Assembly (NCBI GenBank): GCA_966112795.1
Contig: CBHWED010000021.1
Coordinates: 1 to 24,637 of the forward strand
Length of the DNA: 24,637 nucleotides
Reading direction: 5' to 3'
Source of the DNA: Croceibacterium_A sp966112795
Lineage (GTDB): Bacteria > Pseudomonadota > Alphaproteobacteria > Sphingomonadales > Sphingomonadaceae
Translations under genes and position numbers: made by a program
Shown here: in pieces, positions 7,039 through 15,359 of the stretch
Numbering within the stretch: position 1 is the first letter of the stretch
Layout: each line of letters starts with the position of its first letter
Notes under the pieces: model-generated
Databases searched by the model: none
What the model was told of the DNA's origin: nothing
Seen by the model: the letters and a program-made list of their open reading frames with translations, nothing else

Positions 7039-7880
7039 GCCTGGGCGGCGCCGGCGCGGCGCGCCAGCATTTCCTCGCACACGCGGTAGGTGCGCTCGTT
7101 GTCGACGTCGACCGCGAGCGATCCGTCGGTGAACTCGATCGCCTTGACCACCAGTCCGAGCCGCTTGCTCAAACGGCGCATCGCGGCCTCGCGGCTGAAC
7201 GCGCCCAGGCGCAGCAGCACGATGTTGTGCAGCCCGAAGGCGGCGATCATCCGCCACACGCTCTTCATGAACTGGCCGCCGCCGCGGAACACTTGCGCGC
7301 CGGCGTCGATCGCCTTGCGGTTGGCCAGCGCGTAGACGTTGCAGTTGGCATATTCGTCGTCGCGGAAACGATAGAAGTTGCGCTGCCCCTCGGGGTGCGC
7401 GGCGAGCACGCTCGATTTGCGCGCCATCGCGGCGACCGCATCGGCACCGTCGGCGACCGCCGCGCGGACTTGCGCCACGGCTGCGGGCGTGAGCAGCACG
7501 TTGTCCGCGGTCGTCACGAGGAACGGGCCCGGATCGTTGCCCGAGGCGGTCACGAGGCTGTCGGCGAGCCGCGCCTCGCTCGGCACCAGATGGATCGGCA
7601 CGCCCATGGCCTCGAACGGCGCGAGCAGCGGGCGCAGCTCGGCCTCGGCGTCGGGCTCGACCGAGATGCGGATCTCGGCGAGCGCCGGGAGCGCGGTCAG
7701 CGTGGCGAGCACGTGCGCGATCAGCGGCCGGCCGGCGATCGGCACGAGGCACTTGTGCGACACGCCGGCGCGCGCCGCGAGCGGATTGACCGCGCCGCGG
7801 CGCTGCCCGGCGAGCACGATCGCAATCGTCGGGGCAACCGACGGAGCGGGGGCAGGGGTGATGGCCGGCGTGTCAGACAT
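7035..7880 (-). CDS. MobA-like NTP transferase domain protein
   Basis: A 281-residue protein with a nucleotidyltransferase (GT-A-like) fold. After a Pro/Ala-rich N-terminus, residues 20-58 give IAIVLAGQRRG and SHKCLVPIAGRPLIAHVL, the nucleotide-binding loop with its lysine and the PIAGRPLI strand. LVTTADNVLL (121-130) holds the likely metal aspartate D126, and AVDVDNERTY (256-265) provides the second acidic site. Such enzymes couple an NTP to a phosphorylated sugar, alcohol or cofactor; the acceptor cannot be read from sequence. The ATG at 7880 follows a GGGCGG element. It lies 59 bases downstream of rne in the same direction and may share its transcript, while overlapping the PLP gene tail to tail by 4 bases. 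It may belong with the ATP-grasp and PLP genes. Confidence 0.8.
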   Translation of the reverse strand: MSDTPAITPAPAPSVAPTIAIVLAGQRRGAVNPLAARAGVSHKCLVPIAGRPLIAHVLATLTALPALAEIRISVEPDAEAELRPLLAPFEAMGVPIHLVPSEARLADSLVTASGNDPGPFLVTTADNVLLTPAAVAQVRAAVADGADAVAAMARKSSVLAAHPEGQRNFYRFRDDEYANCNVYALANRKAIDAGAQVFRGGGQFMKSVWRMIAAFGLHNIVLLRLGAFSREAAMRRLSKRLGLVVKAIEFTDGSLAVDVDNERTYRVCEEMLARRAGAAQA

Positions 7881-7923
7881 GCCGGCCGCCCTGGCGTTGG
7901 TGCGTGCGCATCAGTCGCTCGGA

Positions 7924-7937
7924 GCCGAGCGCTCGGC
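7924..7937 (-). other. Perfect palindrome just after the rne stop codon
   Basis: GCCGAGCGCTCGGC is a perfect 14-bp palindrome starting 3 bases after the rne stop on the minus strand. It can fold as a 5-bp stem with a GCGC loop. There is no U-run, so it may be an mRNA-stabilising or partial termination hairpin between rne and the nucleotidyltransferase gene. Confidence 0.3.
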
Positions 7938-7939
7938 CG

Positions 7940-10684
7940 TCAGTTGCCGAACGTCCGCTGCCACCAGCCGCTGCGGCGCGGCGCGTCGTCGGACTCGCCT
8001 TCCGCCTCGGCTTCGCCGCCGCCGTTCGCATCGTTCGCGGCAACCGGCTCGGCCGACGCCTCGGCTTCGGCGGGCGCTTCGGCAGCAGCAGGCTCTTCGG
8101 CCTTCTTGCGGCGCGAGCGCTTCGGCTTGGCCGGCTCGGCTTCGGCTACAGCTTCGGCCTCGACCGGAGCGACCGGCGCCTCGTCGGCGACGGCCTTCTT
8201 GCGGCGCGAACGCGGCTTCGGCGCAGGTGAGGCCTCGACCACCTCCTCGGCGACCGGTTCGGCAGCTACCGCTTCGACAACCGGCTCTTCAGCGACCGGC
8301 TCTTCGACGGTCTCGGCCTTCTTGCGGCGCGTACGCTTCGGCTTGGCTGCGACGGGCTCGGCCTCGGCCGGTGCTTCGACCGGCTCGGCTTCGGCCGCCA
8401 GCTCTTCGACGGCGTCCTCGGCGATTGCCTCGCCGGCCTCGGCGCCTTCGAAGCCCGCGGTCTCGCCGGCAGCTTCGCCGTCGCCCTGGCGACGCCGGCG
8501 GCGACCGCCGCGACGGCGACGCTTCTTCGGACGTTCGCCCGCTTCACCGCCGTCATCGGCACGCGGCGCGCTCTCGCGCTCCTCGCCCTCATCCTCGGCC
8601 GTGTCCTCGTCGCGTTCCTCGCGCGCATCGCCGTCCTCGCGGCTGCGCCCGCGGCCACCGCGACGGCGGCGGCGGCGCTTGCCGCGGCCGTCGCCTTCGG
8701 ACCGCTCCTCGCGCGCTTCGAACTCTTCGTCCTCGTCGAGCTCGTCCTCCTCCTCGAGCGGGAGGTCGTCATCCTCCTCCTCGACGAGCGGAGCGAACTT
8801 CGGCGCCATCGTCGGCCGCGGGCCGGTGCTGGTGACGCGCATCTTGGCGCCTTCGTCCTCGCCTTCCGGGAGAACCTCGACAGTCACCCCGTAGCGCTCC
8901 TCGATCTCGGCGAGATCGGCGCGCTTGGCGTTGAGCAGGTACACCGCCGCCTCGGTCGAGGCGTAGAGCGTGATCGTCGTGCCCTTGCCCTTGGCCGCTT
9001 CCTCCTCGATCAGCCGCAGCGCCGAGAGGCCGGCGCTCGACGCGGTACGCACGAGGCCGGTGCCGTCGCAGTGCGGGCACGAGCGGGTGGTCGCCTCGAG
9101 CACGCCGGTGCGCAGCCGCTGGCGGCTCATCTCCATCAGGCCGAAGCCCGAGATGCGGCCGACCTGGATGCGCGCGCGGTCGTTCCTGAGCGCGTCCTTC
9201 ATCGCCTTCTCGACCTTACGGATGTTCGATCCGTACTCCATGTCGATGAAGTCAATGACCACCAGCCCGGCCATGTCGCGCAGGCGCAGCTGGCGGGCGA
9301 TCTCGCGCGCCGCCTCGAGGTTGGTGTTGAGCGCGGTCGCCTCGATGCCGTGCTCCTTGGTCGAGCGGCCCGAGTTGATGTCGATCGAGACCAGCGCCTC
9401 GGTCGGGTTGATCACCAGGTAGCCGCCGCTCTTGAGCTGCACGACAGGGTCGTACATCGCCGAGAGCTGGTCCTCGGCGCCGTAGCGCTGGAACAGCGGC
9501 ACCGGATCGGCATACTGCTTCACGCGCCGGGCATGGCTCGGCATCAGCAGCTTCATGAACTCGCGCGCGGCCTTGTAGCCGCCTTCACCCTCGACGACGA
9601 CTTCCTCGATCTCGCGGTTGTAGATGTCGCGGATCGCGCGCTTCACGAGGTCCGAATCCGAATGGATCAGTGCCGGCGCGCTCGAGGCGAGGGTGCGCTC
9701 GCGGATCTCGTCCCACAGGCGGGCGAGGTAGTCGAAGTCGCGCTTGATCTCGGTCTTGTTGCGCTGGAGCCCGGCCGTGCGGACGATCAGGCCCATCGAG
9801 CGCGGCAGGGTCAGCTCGCTGACGATCTGCTTGAGGCGCTTGCGGTCGGCCCCGCTCGAGATCTTGCGGCTGATGCCGCCGCCATGGCTCGAGTTCGGCA
9901 TGAGGACGCAGTAGCGGCCGGCGAGGCTCAGATAGGTGGTCAGCGCGGCGCCCTTGTTGCCGCGCTCTTCCTTGACGACCTGGACCAGCAGCACCTGGCG
10001 GCGCTGGATCACGTCCTGGATCTTGTAGCGGCGACGCAGAGCCTGGCGCTTGGCCTTGAGCTCGTCCATCTCCTTGGCGCGCGACTGCCCGCCGCGCCCG
10101 CCCTGACGGCGGCCCCGACCGCGGCCACGGCCCCGGCGATTGCCGGACTCCTCGCCGTCCTCGGAAGCTTCGGCCTCGTCGGCCTCACCGTCCTCGCGCT
10201 CGTCTTCGTCGTCGTCGCTTTCGTCGTCCTCGCCGTTCTCGACGTGGCCGTCCTCGATCGTCGCGACTTCGTCCTTCTCGCTGGTGTCGATCTCCTCGAC
10301 GGTCGACAGGTCCTCGTCGTCGCCGTTGTCGGCGCCATCGAAGTCGTCGTCCTCGTCATCTTCCTCGGCCGCGCGGAGCGCCGCCTCTTCCTCGGCGTGG
10401 GCGCGCTCTTCGGCGAGCAGCGCCTCGCGGTCGGCCTGCGGAATCTGGTAGTAGTCGGGATGGATCTCGCTGAAGGCGAGGAACCCGTGACGGTTGCCGC
10501 CGAAATCGACGAAAGCCGCCTGCAGCGAGGGTTCTACACGGGTTACCTTGGCGAGATAGATATTGCCCTTGATCTGCTTGTGCTCGGCAGATTCGAAGTC
10601 GAACTCCTCAATCCGGTTGCCCTTGAGCACCGCCACCCGCGTTTCTTCCGGGTGGCGCGCATCGATCAGCATGCGCGTTGCCAT
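7940..10684 (-). CDS. rne: Ribonuclease E
   Basis: RNase E starts mRNA decay and rRNA/tRNA maturation and scaffolds the degradosome. The 914-residue protein has an S1 domain (about 38-85) interrupted by a roughly 120-residue insertion: acidic at 93-180, then Arg-Gly rich at 183-199. The S1 part resumes at about 215-265. Catalytic metal aspartates are D435 (VSIDINSGRST) and D478 (VVIDFIDM), and the Zn-link is CPHCDGTG (C536, C539). The C-terminal third is disordered, with Arg-rich RNA-binding patches and three copies of a KPKR-x-RRKKAE-type motif. It ends in SGWWQRTFGN; in Caulobacter a GWW tail docks PNPase. The ATG at 10684 has a GGAG Shine-Dalgarno. Long rightward ORFs on the opposite strand are composition shadows. 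Confidence 0.97.
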   Translation of the reverse strand: MATRMLIDARHPEETRVAVLKGNRIEEFDFESAEHKQIKGNIYLAKVTRVEPSLQAAFVDFGGNRHGFLAFSEIHPDYYQIPQADREALLAEERAHAEEEAALRAAEEDDEDDDFDGADNGDDEDLSTVEEIDTSEKDEVATIEDGHVENGEDDESDDDEDEREDGEADEAEASEDGEESGNRRGRGRGRGRRQGGRGGQSRAKEMDELKAKRQALRRRYKIQDVIQRRQVLLVQVVKEERGNKGAALTTYLSLAGRYCVLMPNSSHGGGISRKISSGADRKRLKQIVSELTLPRSMGLIVRTAGLQRNKTEIKRDFDYLARLWDEIRERTLASSAPALIHSDSDLVKRAIRDIYNREIEEVVVEGEGGYKAAREFMKLLMPSHARRVKQYADPVPLFQRYGAEDQLSAMYDPVVQLKSGGYLVINPTEALVSIDINSGRSTKEHGIEATALNTNLEAAREIARQLRLRDMAGLVVIDFIDMEYGSNIRKVEKAMKDALRNDRARIQVGRISGFGLMEMSRQRLRTGVLEATTRSCPHCDGTGLVRTASSAGLSALRLIEEEAAKGKGTTITLYASTEAAVYLLNAKRADLAEIEERYGVTVEVLPEGEDEGAKMRVTSTGPRPTMAPKFAPLVEEEDDDLPLEEEDELDEDEEFEAREERSEGDGRGKRRRRRRGGRGRSREDGDAREERDEDTAEDEGEERESAPRADDGGEAGERPKKRRRRGGRRRRRQGDGEAAGETAGFEGAEAGEAIAEDAVEELAAEAEPVEAPAEAEPVAAKPKRTRRKKAETVEEPVAEEPVVEAVAAEPVAEEVVEASPAPKPRSRRKKAVADEAPVAPVEAEAVAEAEPAKPKRSRRKKAEEPAAAEAPAEAEASAEPVAANDANGGGEAEAEGESDDAPRRSGWWQRTFGN

Positions 10685-11117
10685 TGAATAATCTCCAGGC
10701 GCGTGCCGCAGCCATGCTCTGGCCATGGGGTGGGACGCGCCGATCTGTGTGGATTCCGCCGCGTTCGCGAGCGGAGAATGGATTGGCGCCGCCGAAACCG
10801 TGTTCGGGGGCGCCGCGGAATGTGTCTGCCATGATGCGAAGGCGCGGGGGTTCGTTCTGCGCGAGAGCACCCGCCGCGACCCGTCCTTTGGGTTGCGGAT
10901 TGGCGGTATGGCTCCAGCTTCTCATTATGGCATCAACCTGCAAGCATATCCGGGTCAGCGGAACGGTGTCCCGGAGTGGCCGGAAGCGGCTGCGCAAGGC
11001 AGGGCGACCGGACACCGGGCTAGCTAGCATCGGGGGAAAGTCTCGGCAACCTTATTGCGCGGCCAAGCAAAATTCCCTTGGTTCCAAGGCTAACGCGCCG
11101 GTAACCATGGCCCGAGG
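10685..11117. other. 433-bp divergent intergenic region: rne leader and amiC promoter
   Basis: No convincing gene lies here. The rne leader must lie within it, as must any promoter of amiC. A perfect 8-bp inverted repeat, CGGTGTCC (10964-10971) with GGACACCG (11010-11017), and a TCCGGG/CCCGGA pair (about 10949-10975) could fold on either strand. A CATAAT-like -10 on the minus strand lies at about 10923-10928 without a good -35. E. coli RNase E autoregulates through its leader; whether this leader does so is unknown. Confidence 0.5.
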
Positions 11118-12005
11118 ATGCACCACCGCCTGCAGATCGCTCTCGTGTTCGTCGCGCCCGTGCTGGTTCTCGCCGGGCTTTACGCGATCGGTTACGCGCT
11201 CGGCGTGCGCGCGCCGCTGCTCGGCCGCGGCTACGTGATCCGGGTCGAGCTGCCCGATGCCGAAGCGGGCGTCGATCTGCCGCCGATCCACGGCCCGCAG
11301 GACCCGAGCCGGCCGCTGGTGGTGATCGATGCCGGGCACGGCGGGCATGATCCCGGGGCCAGCGGCGCGGACGCGCTCGGCGGGCTCAAGGAGAAGACGC
11401 TGACCCTCGCGCTCGCGCGTGCATTGCGCGACGAGCTCTTGCGCGAGGGCGGGGTGCGGGTGGCGCTGACCCGCGACGACGACCGCTTCCTCGTGCTCGA
11501 CGAGCGCGCCGAGATCGCCCGCGGGCTCGGCGCCGACCTGTTCCTTTCGATCCACGCCGATTCGGCCGGCGACCAGGCGGGAATCAGTGGCGCCAGCGTC
11601 TACACGCTCTCGGCCAAGGCCTCGAGCCAGGCCGCGGCGCGCTTCGCTGCGCGCGAGAACAGCGCGGACATGGTCAACGGCGTGCGGCTCGCCAACCAGG
11701 ACGACAACGTCAACGCGATCCTCGTCGAGCTGTCGCAGCGGCGCACGCAGGAGCAGTCCGACGAATTCGCCTCGCTGATCCTGCGCGAAGGGCAGGGCGC
11801 GCTCGCGTTCCATCCGCAGGCGCAGCGCTCGGCCGCACTGGTCGTGCTGCGCGCGCCCGACGTGCCTTCGGCGCTGTTCGAGGCCGGGTTCATCTCCAAC
11901 CCGGACGAGGCCGGACGGCTCGCCTCGCCCGCGGGTCAGCACCGCTTCGCGCAGGCGATGGCGCGCGCGATCCGGGTCTACTTCGCGCGCCAGGCGGGCA
12001 CCTAG
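11118..12005 (+). CDS. amiC: N-acetylmuramoyl-L-alanine amidase, AmiC type
   Basis: A 295-residue amidase_3 zinc enzyme that cuts the amide bond between muramic acid and the stem peptide, splitting septal peptidoglycan during division. Residues 5-28 are a hydrophobic anchor or signal segment. Zinc and catalytic residues are visible: H74 in VIDAGHGGHDPGASG, E92 in GLKEKTLTLALA, H146 in LFLSIHADS and E255 in ALFEAGFISN. No AMIN domain precedes the catalytic part, so it is shorter than E. coli AmiC. The ATG at 11118 is the first start after an in-frame stop at 11091; its Shine-Dalgarno is poor. PBP1A follows after 68 bases, giving a wall-remodelling pair next to rne. Confidence 0.93.
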   Translation: MHHRLQIALVFVAPVLVLAGLYAIGYALGVRAPLLGRGYVIRVELPDAEAGVDLPPIHGPQDPSRPLVVIDAGHGGHDPGASGADALGGLKEKTLTLALARALRDELLREGGVRVALTRDDDRFLVLDERAEIARGLGADLFLSIHADSAGDQAGISGASVYTLSAKASSQAAARFAARENSADMVNGVRLANQDDNVNAILVELSQRRTQEQSDEFASLILREGQGALAFHPQAQRSAALVVLRAPDVPSALFEAGFISNPDEAGRLASPAGQHRFAQAMARAIRVYFARQAGT

Positions 12006-12073
12006 CTCCGGCACGAATTCATCGCATCGTTCTGGCGCGTGACAGAATCCGCGTGCTAAGGGGCCGCGCAATT

Positions 12074-14602
12074 ATGGCCGAAACCGAACAGACCGCCGGC
12101 GAGACCTTCACCTACCGCATCCGCCGCGAGGCGCGCGGGATCGTCGCCTGGTATCGCGAGAACTGGCGCGACAAGCGCTGGTTTCGCTGGGCCTCGATCG
12201 CGCTGCTCGGGCTGGCGACGGTGTGGTTCCTGGTCTGGGTGCTGCTCGCGCGCAACCTGCCCGACGCGGCGACGCTGCTGAGCTACGAGCCGCCGCTGCC
12301 GACGATGGTCCGCGGTGCCGACGGCGAGATCGTCCACTCCTATGCGCGCGAGCGGCGCGTGCAGCTGCAGTACAAGGATTTCCCGGCGCAGCTGGTCAAC
12401 GCCTATACTTCGGCCGAGGACGAAACGTTCTGGACCCACGGCGGCGTCGACATCACCGGCACGCTCAACGCCGTGTTCGACTACGCCAGCAAGAAGATCG
12501 GCGGCGGCGGGCGCGCGATCGGCGGCTCGACGATCACCCAGCAGGTGGCGAAGAACATCCTGCTCGGCAACGAATACTCGGTCACCCGCAAGCTCAAGGA
12601 GATGATCCTCGCGCGGCGCATCGAGGGCGTGCTGTCGAAGCGCGAGATCATGGAGCTCTACCTCAACGAGATCCCCCTCGGCCGGCGCAGCTTCGGCGTG
12701 CAGGCGGCGGCGCGCGCCTATTTCGACAGGGACGTCGGCGATCTCGAGCTGCACCAGATGGCGTTCCTCGCGATCCTGCCCAAGGCGCCGGAGAAGTACG
12801 GCCGCAAGAAGTTCGAGTCCGAGGCGATCGGCCGGCGCAACTTCGTGCTCGATGTCATGGCCGAGAACGGCCACATCACCGAAGCGCAGGCGGCCGCGGC
12901 CAAGGCCATGCCGCTCGGCCTCGTCCGTCAGCAGCCCGAAGTGCGCTCAGCCGATGCCGGCTACTTCCTCGAGGAAGTGCGCCGCCGGCTGATCGAGAGA
13001 TACGGCGAGCAGGCCGAGGACGGGCCGCACAGCGTCTACGCGGGCGGGCTGTGGGTCCGCACTTCGCTCGACACCGAGATGCAGACCGCGGCGCAGAAGG
13101 CGTTGCGTGCGGGGCTGATCCGCTTCTCGGGCGGCCGCGCGTGGCATGGCCCGGTCGCCACGCTCAACCCGGGCAACGGCGACCTGACCCAGCAGCTCGC
13201 CTCGAGCAACATCGGCATCAACTACCAGGACTGGCGCGTCGGCGTGGTCACCGACCGGTCGGGCAGCTCGGCGACGATCGGCTTCGCCGACGGCACCAAG
13301 GCACCGCTGATCGGGCTGCCCGACGCGATCAAGGTCGGCGACGTCACCGCCGCGGCGCCCAACGGCAACGCCTGGGCCGTGCGCACGGTGCCCGAAGTGC
13401 AGGGCGGGTTCCTTGCCGAGGATCCCAATACCGGCCGCGTCTTCGCGATGCAGGGCGGATTCGACGCGCGCCTTAGCGACTTCAACCGCGCGACCCAGGC
13501 CGAGCGTCAGCCGGGATCGACGATCAAGCCGTTCGTCTATGCCACCGGGCTCGATCAGGGCATGACCCCGGCAACGATGGTCCCCGACCAGTCGTACTGC
13601 GTCTACCAGGGCGCCGGTCTCGGCGAGAAGTGCTTCCGCAACTTCGGCGGCGAGGGCGGCGGCGAGCACACGATGCGCTGGGGCCTCGAGCAGTCGCGCA
13701 ACCTGATGACCGTGCATATCGCCGCTGATGCCGGGATGGAGAACGTCAACCGCACGTTCCAGCGCGTCGGCATCGGCAAGTACGACAACTACCTGTCGTT
13801 CGCGCTCGGCGCCGGCGAGACCACCGTCGCGCGGATGGTCAACGCCTACGCCTCGCTGGTCAACAACGGGCTGCAGCACCCGGCGACGCTGATCGATTAC
13901 GTCCAGGACCGCCGCGGCAAGGTGATCTGGCGTGCCGACGAGCGCGAATGCACCGGCTGCAACATGGACCAATGGGACGGCAAGCCGATGCCGCGGCTGC
14001 GCGAGCAGGGCCGCCAGGTGATGGACGCGCGCACCGCGTTCCAGGTGACCCACATGCTCGAAGGCGTGGTCCAGCGCGGCACCGCCGTGGTGCTGCGCGA
14101 CCTCAACATGCCGCTGTTCGGCAAGACCGGGACCACCAGCGGCCCGACCGACGTATGGTTCGTCGGCGGCTCGCCCGACATCGTCGCCGGCGTCTACATC
14201 GGCTACGACCGCCCGCGCAGCCTCGGCGGCTGGGCGCAGGGCGGGCGTGTCGCGGCGCCGATCTTCAAGCAGTTCGTGCAGGAGACGCGCGACAAGTGGG
14301 CCGGGCGGCCGTTCCTTGCCCCGGCCGGCGTGCGCATGGTGCGGATCGACCGGCGCAGCGGCAACCGCGTGTTCGACGGCTGGCCGAACGACGGGCCGCA
14401 GGCGGCGGTCATCTGGGAAGCCTTCAAGCCCGACACCGAGCCCAAGCGCTCGCGGCGCCAAGGCCAGGCCGACCAGCTGCGCGAGCTCGTGCTCGCCCAG
14501 CTCCGGCGCGGCAACGGCGCAGGCGCGGCGGCGCACAGCCCGGCGGACGCCGAGGGCGAACAGCAGACCGACTTCGTCGAGGAAAGCGGCGGGATCTACT
14601 AG
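12074..14602 (+). CDS. mrcA: Penicillin-binding protein 1A (bifunctional transglycosylase/transpeptidase)
   Basis: An 842-residue class A PBP that polymerises and cross-links peptidoglycan at the inner membrane. A single membrane anchor spans about 38-59. The GT51 domain has EDETFWTHGG (catalytic E115), GGSTITQQVAKN (150-161), RKLKEMILARRIE and the ELYLNEIPLG segment. A long OB-like insert follows. The transpeptidase domain has STIK (482-485, nucleophile S482), SRN (541-543) and KTG (684-686). An AAGGGG Shine-Dalgarno at 12058-12063 supports the ATG at 12074; a GTG at 12053 would add 7 residues and was not preferred. Between this gene and prfB, which are often adjacent in alphaproteobacteria, a peroxiredoxin gene and a terminator are inserted. 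Confidence 0.95.
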   Translation: MAETEQTAGETFTYRIRREARGIVAWYRENWRDKRWFRWASIALLGLATVWFLVWVLLARNLPDAATLLSYEPPLPTMVRGADGEIVHSYARERRVQLQYKDFPAQLVNAYTSAEDETFWTHGGVDITGTLNAVFDYASKKIGGGGRAIGGSTITQQVAKNILLGNEYSVTRKLKEMILARRIEGVLSKREIMELYLNEIPLGRRSFGVQAAARAYFDRDVGDLELHQMAFLAILPKAPEKYGRKKFESEAIGRRNFVLDVMAENGHITEAQAAAAKAMPLGLVRQQPEVRSADAGYFLEEVRRRLIERYGEQAEDGPHSVYAGGLWVRTSLDTEMQTAAQKALRAGLIRFSGGRAWHGPVATLNPGNGDLTQQLASSNIGINYQDWRVGVVTDRSGSSATIGFADGTKAPLIGLPDAIKVGDVTAAAPNGNAWAVRTVPEVQGGFLAEDPNTGRVFAMQGGFDARLSDFNRATQAERQPGSTIKPFVYATGLDQGMTPATMVPDQSYCVYQGAGLGEKCFRNFGGEGGGEHTMRWGLEQSRNLMTVHIAADAGMENVNRTFQRVGIGKYDNYLSFALGAGETTVARMVNAYASLVNNGLQHPATLIDYVQDRRGKVIWRADERECTGCNMDQWDGKPMPRLREQGRQVMDARTAFQVTHMLEGVVQRGTAVVLRDLNMPLFGKTGTTSGPTDVWFVGGSPDIVAGVYIGYDRPRSLGGWAQGGRVAAPIFKQFVQETRDKWAGRPFLAPAGVRMVRIDRRSGNRVFDGWPNDGPQAAVIWEAFKPDTEPKRSRRQGQADQLRELVLAQLRRGNGAGAAAHSPADAEGEQQTDFVEESGGIY

Positions 14603-14672
14603 GCGCGCCGCAGCGCGGCGTGCGACAATTGGTCATATGGACTTTGTCCGGCGTGAAATGCATAATCAACGC

Positions 14673-15221
14673 ATGACGAAACGCCGCCTGATCCTCGCCG
14701 CCGCGGTCGCCGCGCTTCTCGCCACTCCGGGCACTGCCGCGCTGCAGCAGGGAGCCCACGTTCCCTCGCTCGTCACCCAAGGCGCGCTCGACGGCCGGCC
14801 GTTCCCGTTCAACCTGCAGCAGGCGCTGCGCCAGGGACCGGTGGTGCTGTATTTCTTTCCCAAAGCGAACACCCCGGGCTGCAACCTCGAGGCCAAGGCC
14901 TTCGCCGAGAGGATCAACGACTTCAAGCGCGCCGGTGCGCAAGTGATCGGCATGTCGGGCGACACGCTCGAAGCGCTCACCGAGTTTTCCAAGAAGGAAT
15001 GCGCCGGCCAGTTCCCGGTCGCCCGCGCGACCCCGGCGACGATCCAGGCGTTCGACGTGACGCTCGACTTCAACGGTCAGCGCAACGAGCAGATGACCAG
15101 CCGCACGTCGTATGTGATCGCGCAGAACGGCGAGGTCGTCATGGTCCACTCGGATCTCGACTGGAGCCAGCACGTGAGCCGCACGCTCGCGGCGGTGCAG
15201 GCGCTGCGCAACCATTCCTGA
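14673..15221 (+). CDS. Exported peroxiredoxin (AhpC/TSA, BCP/PrxQ-like)
   Basis: A 182-residue thiol peroxidase candidate. The peroxidatic cysteine is C70 in YFFPKANTPGCNLEAKAF, the classic P-x3-T-x2-C site. The resolving cysteine that BCP/PrxQ proteins usually have five residues later is a lysine; C110 in KKECAGQF is the only other cysteine and may substitute. With the ATG at 14673 the N-terminus TKRRLILAAAVAALLATPGTAA is a good Sec signal peptide, pointing to periplasmic action. In-frame ATGs at 14637 and 14658 would only lengthen the leader, and none has a strong Shine-Dalgarno. It sits 70 bases after mrcA and just before an intrinsic terminator, so it may share the mrcA transcript. Confidence 0.88.
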   Translation: MTKRRLILAAAVAALLATPGTAALQQGAHVPSLVTQGALDGRPFPFNLQQALRQGPVVLYFFPKANTPGCNLEAKAFAERINDFKRAGAQVIGMSGDTLEALTEFSKKECAGQFPVARATPATIQAFDVTLDFNGQRNEQMTSRTSYVIAQNGEVVMVHSDLDWSQHVSRTLAAVQALRNHS

Positions 15222-15229
15222 CACGGGCT

Positions 15230-15249
15230 CTCCCGGGCTTGCCCGGGAG
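15230..15249 (+). other. Perfect stem-loop after the peroxiredoxin gene
   Basis: CTCCCGGGC (230-238 of the 15 kb block) and GCCCGGGAG (15241-15249) form a perfect 9-bp inverted repeat around TT. It begins 9 bases after the peroxiredoxin stop and precedes a second hairpin that carries the U-run, so the two probably act together in transcript ending or 3' protection. Confidence 0.5.
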
Positions 15250-15262
15250 GAACGCGACAAGG

Positions 15263-15294
15263 TCCTCTCCGGGACGATCTCGGGGAGGATTTTT
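15263..15294 (+). terminator. Intrinsic terminator upstream of prfB
   Basis: TCCTCTCCG (15263-15271) pairs with CGGGGAGGA (15281-15289) as a 9-bp GC-rich stem with one U-G pair and a 9-base loop, followed directly by TTTTT (15290-15294). This is a textbook intrinsic terminator for rightward transcription from the mrcA/peroxiredoxin side, and it implies a separate promoter for prfB in the 65 bases that follow. Confidence 0.8.
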
Positions 15295-15359
15295 CGTTCC
15301 ACTTCCCCAATCCGCTGCCCTGCGCTAGGGCGCACCGCTTTCCGACGGAGACTTTCCCC

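Noticed and set aside
9071..10687. Long 538-codon open frame opposite rne
   Set aside because: RNase E on the minus strand is unmistakable. The opposite frame is open because of GC-rich Glu/Asp/Arg codons and has no recognisable domain.
11090..11105. CTAA-N7-GTAAC resembling a CtrA site (TTAA-N7-TTAAC) before amiC
   Set aside because: Both half-sites have a mismatch and the element lies almost on the start codon; not strong enough to call.
10678..11238. Rightward open frames across the rne/amiC gap
   Set aside because: No plausible start signal or domain; they overlap the rne start or run into amiC in another frame.
12947..14536. Open frame of 529 codons opposite the PBP1A gene
   Set aside because: All catalytic motifs of PBP1A are on the plus strand; the antisense product is rich in Arg/His/Val with no motif.
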